33,984 nt of DNA from Crocinitomix sp. (GTDB taxonomy: Bacteria > Bacteroidota > Bacteroidia > Flavobacteriales_D > Crocinitomicaceae). The DNA lies in assembly GCA_030836155.1 (NCBI GenBank), contig JAURQI010000179.1, positions 1 through 33,984 of the forward strand, read 5' to 3'. Shown here piece by piece: positions 33,683-33,984 of this stretch (the first letter of the stretch is position 1; every line of letters begins with the position of its first letter). The notes under the pieces were generated by a model that saw only the letters and a list, made by a program, of their open reading frames with translations, had not been told where the DNA came from and searched no databases. The translations under genes and the position numbers were made by a program.

Positions 33683-33984
33683 ATGAAGCAATTATTGAAA
33701 TTCGTATTGGCTTTAGGATTATTTGCCTTCATGTTGTCTTGTGAGAAGGTGATTGATGTGCCCTTAAATGACGGAGATCGTCGAATAATAGTTGAGGCTG
33801 TAGGGCGAAATTTTGACGGAGAATCGTACGTTTTATTATCGATGTCTGGAGCTGTTTACAATCAAGAGTCTGGTTATGATCCGGTTACAGGAGCTTCTGT
33901 TTCTGTTACCGATGGTGATGGTCTAGTTTCCATATTTAATGAAGATCCATTGAATCCTGGTACGTATCTAAATGCAGATTTTGC
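33683..33984 (+). CDS. DUF4249-type lipoprotein, partial (cut by window end)
   Basis: Only the first 100 codons are in the window. A lipoprotein signal is clear: MKQLLKFVLALGLFAFMLSC with lipid cysteine 20. The next residues (EKVIDVPLNDGDRRIIVEAV and ASVSVTDGDGLVSIF) match the DUF4249 start as found next to TonB-dependent receptors. It begins 3 bases after the receptor stop on the same strand, so the two form one unit; the lipoprotein probably covers or feeds the receptor at the cell surface. No stop is reached. Confidence 0.85.
   Translation, partial: MKQLLKFVLALGLFAFMLSCEKVIDVPLNDGDRRIIVEAVGRNFDGESYVLLSMSGAVYNQESGYDPVTGASVSVTDGDGLVSIFNEDPLNPGTYLNADF

Noticed and set aside
1-33984. tRNA, rRNA, insertion sequences, prophage or defence genes
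   Set aside because: None found when reading for cloverleaf arms, terminal inverted repeats, transposase or restriction motifs; small or divergent examples could be missed by eye.

Overview
The window looks like a chromosomal piece of a low-GC member of the Bacteroidota, probably a Flavobacteriales-type marine or aquatic bacterium (genus not determinable from sequence alone). The evidence is the set of typical families: type IX secretion (T9SS) C-terminal sorting domains, a TonB-dependent receptor followed by a DUF4249 lipoprotein, a split cobalamin-dependent methionine synthase, a DUF1800/DUF1501 pair, a compact arginine decarboxylase with agmatinase, and promoters of the Bacteroidota type (TTTG around -33, TAnnTTTG around -7). 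No rRNA, tRNA, CRISPR array, insertion sequence or prophage was seen.

Layout. 1-354: decayed remnant of a T9SS sorting domain. 355-1428: secreted MORN-repeat protein with a TonB-C-like end. 1507-3151: OmpR-type response regulator and an almost loop-less (intramembrane-sensing type) histidine kinase. 3186-3262: seven exact 11-bp tandem units, then eight closely packed genes (3293-8607): two small conserved-type proteins, a NUDIX hydrolase, arginine decarboxylase, agmatinase, an RMD1/DUF155 membrane protein, a deoxyhypusine-synthase-like enzyme and a small hypothetical. I read this as a polyamine operon that may be controlled by the adjacent two-component system. 8645-9870: a lipoprotein built of six FSNDWDDW-like repeats, then a truncated Crp/Fnr-type regulator fused out of frame to the last 50 codons of a homoserine dehydrogenase (thrA-type) gene with its terminator still present: a deletion or recombination scar.

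9971-15850: secreted CotH/lamin-tail T9SS protein, SH3-type lipoprotein, then a minus-strand TIGR01777 oxidoreductase and a photolyase, then a lipoprotein gene broken by one in-frame TAA. 15855-20274 (minus): promoter, SAM-I riboswitch, methionine synthase homocysteine half, a QueF-fold protein lacking the catalytic cysteine, and the methionine synthase folate/B12/activation half. 20422-25499: T9SS-exported beta-helix protein with a second barrel-like region, then DUF1800 and DUF1501 proteins. 25496-27346 (minus): MsbA-like ABC exporter. 27480-31143: rbfA, an FtsX/LolE-type permease and an S9 prolyl oligopeptidase-family protease, closed by a strong terminator. 31319-33984: TonB-dependent receptor and the start of a DUF4249 lipoprotein that runs off the window.

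The most interesting items are the 11-bp phased array between the two-component system and the polyamine operon, the catalytically defective QueF-fold protein inside the methionine synthase operon, the FSNDWDDW repeat lipoprotein, and the crp-thrA scar. All functional statements come from reading the sequence and from memory of the families; no database search was run.
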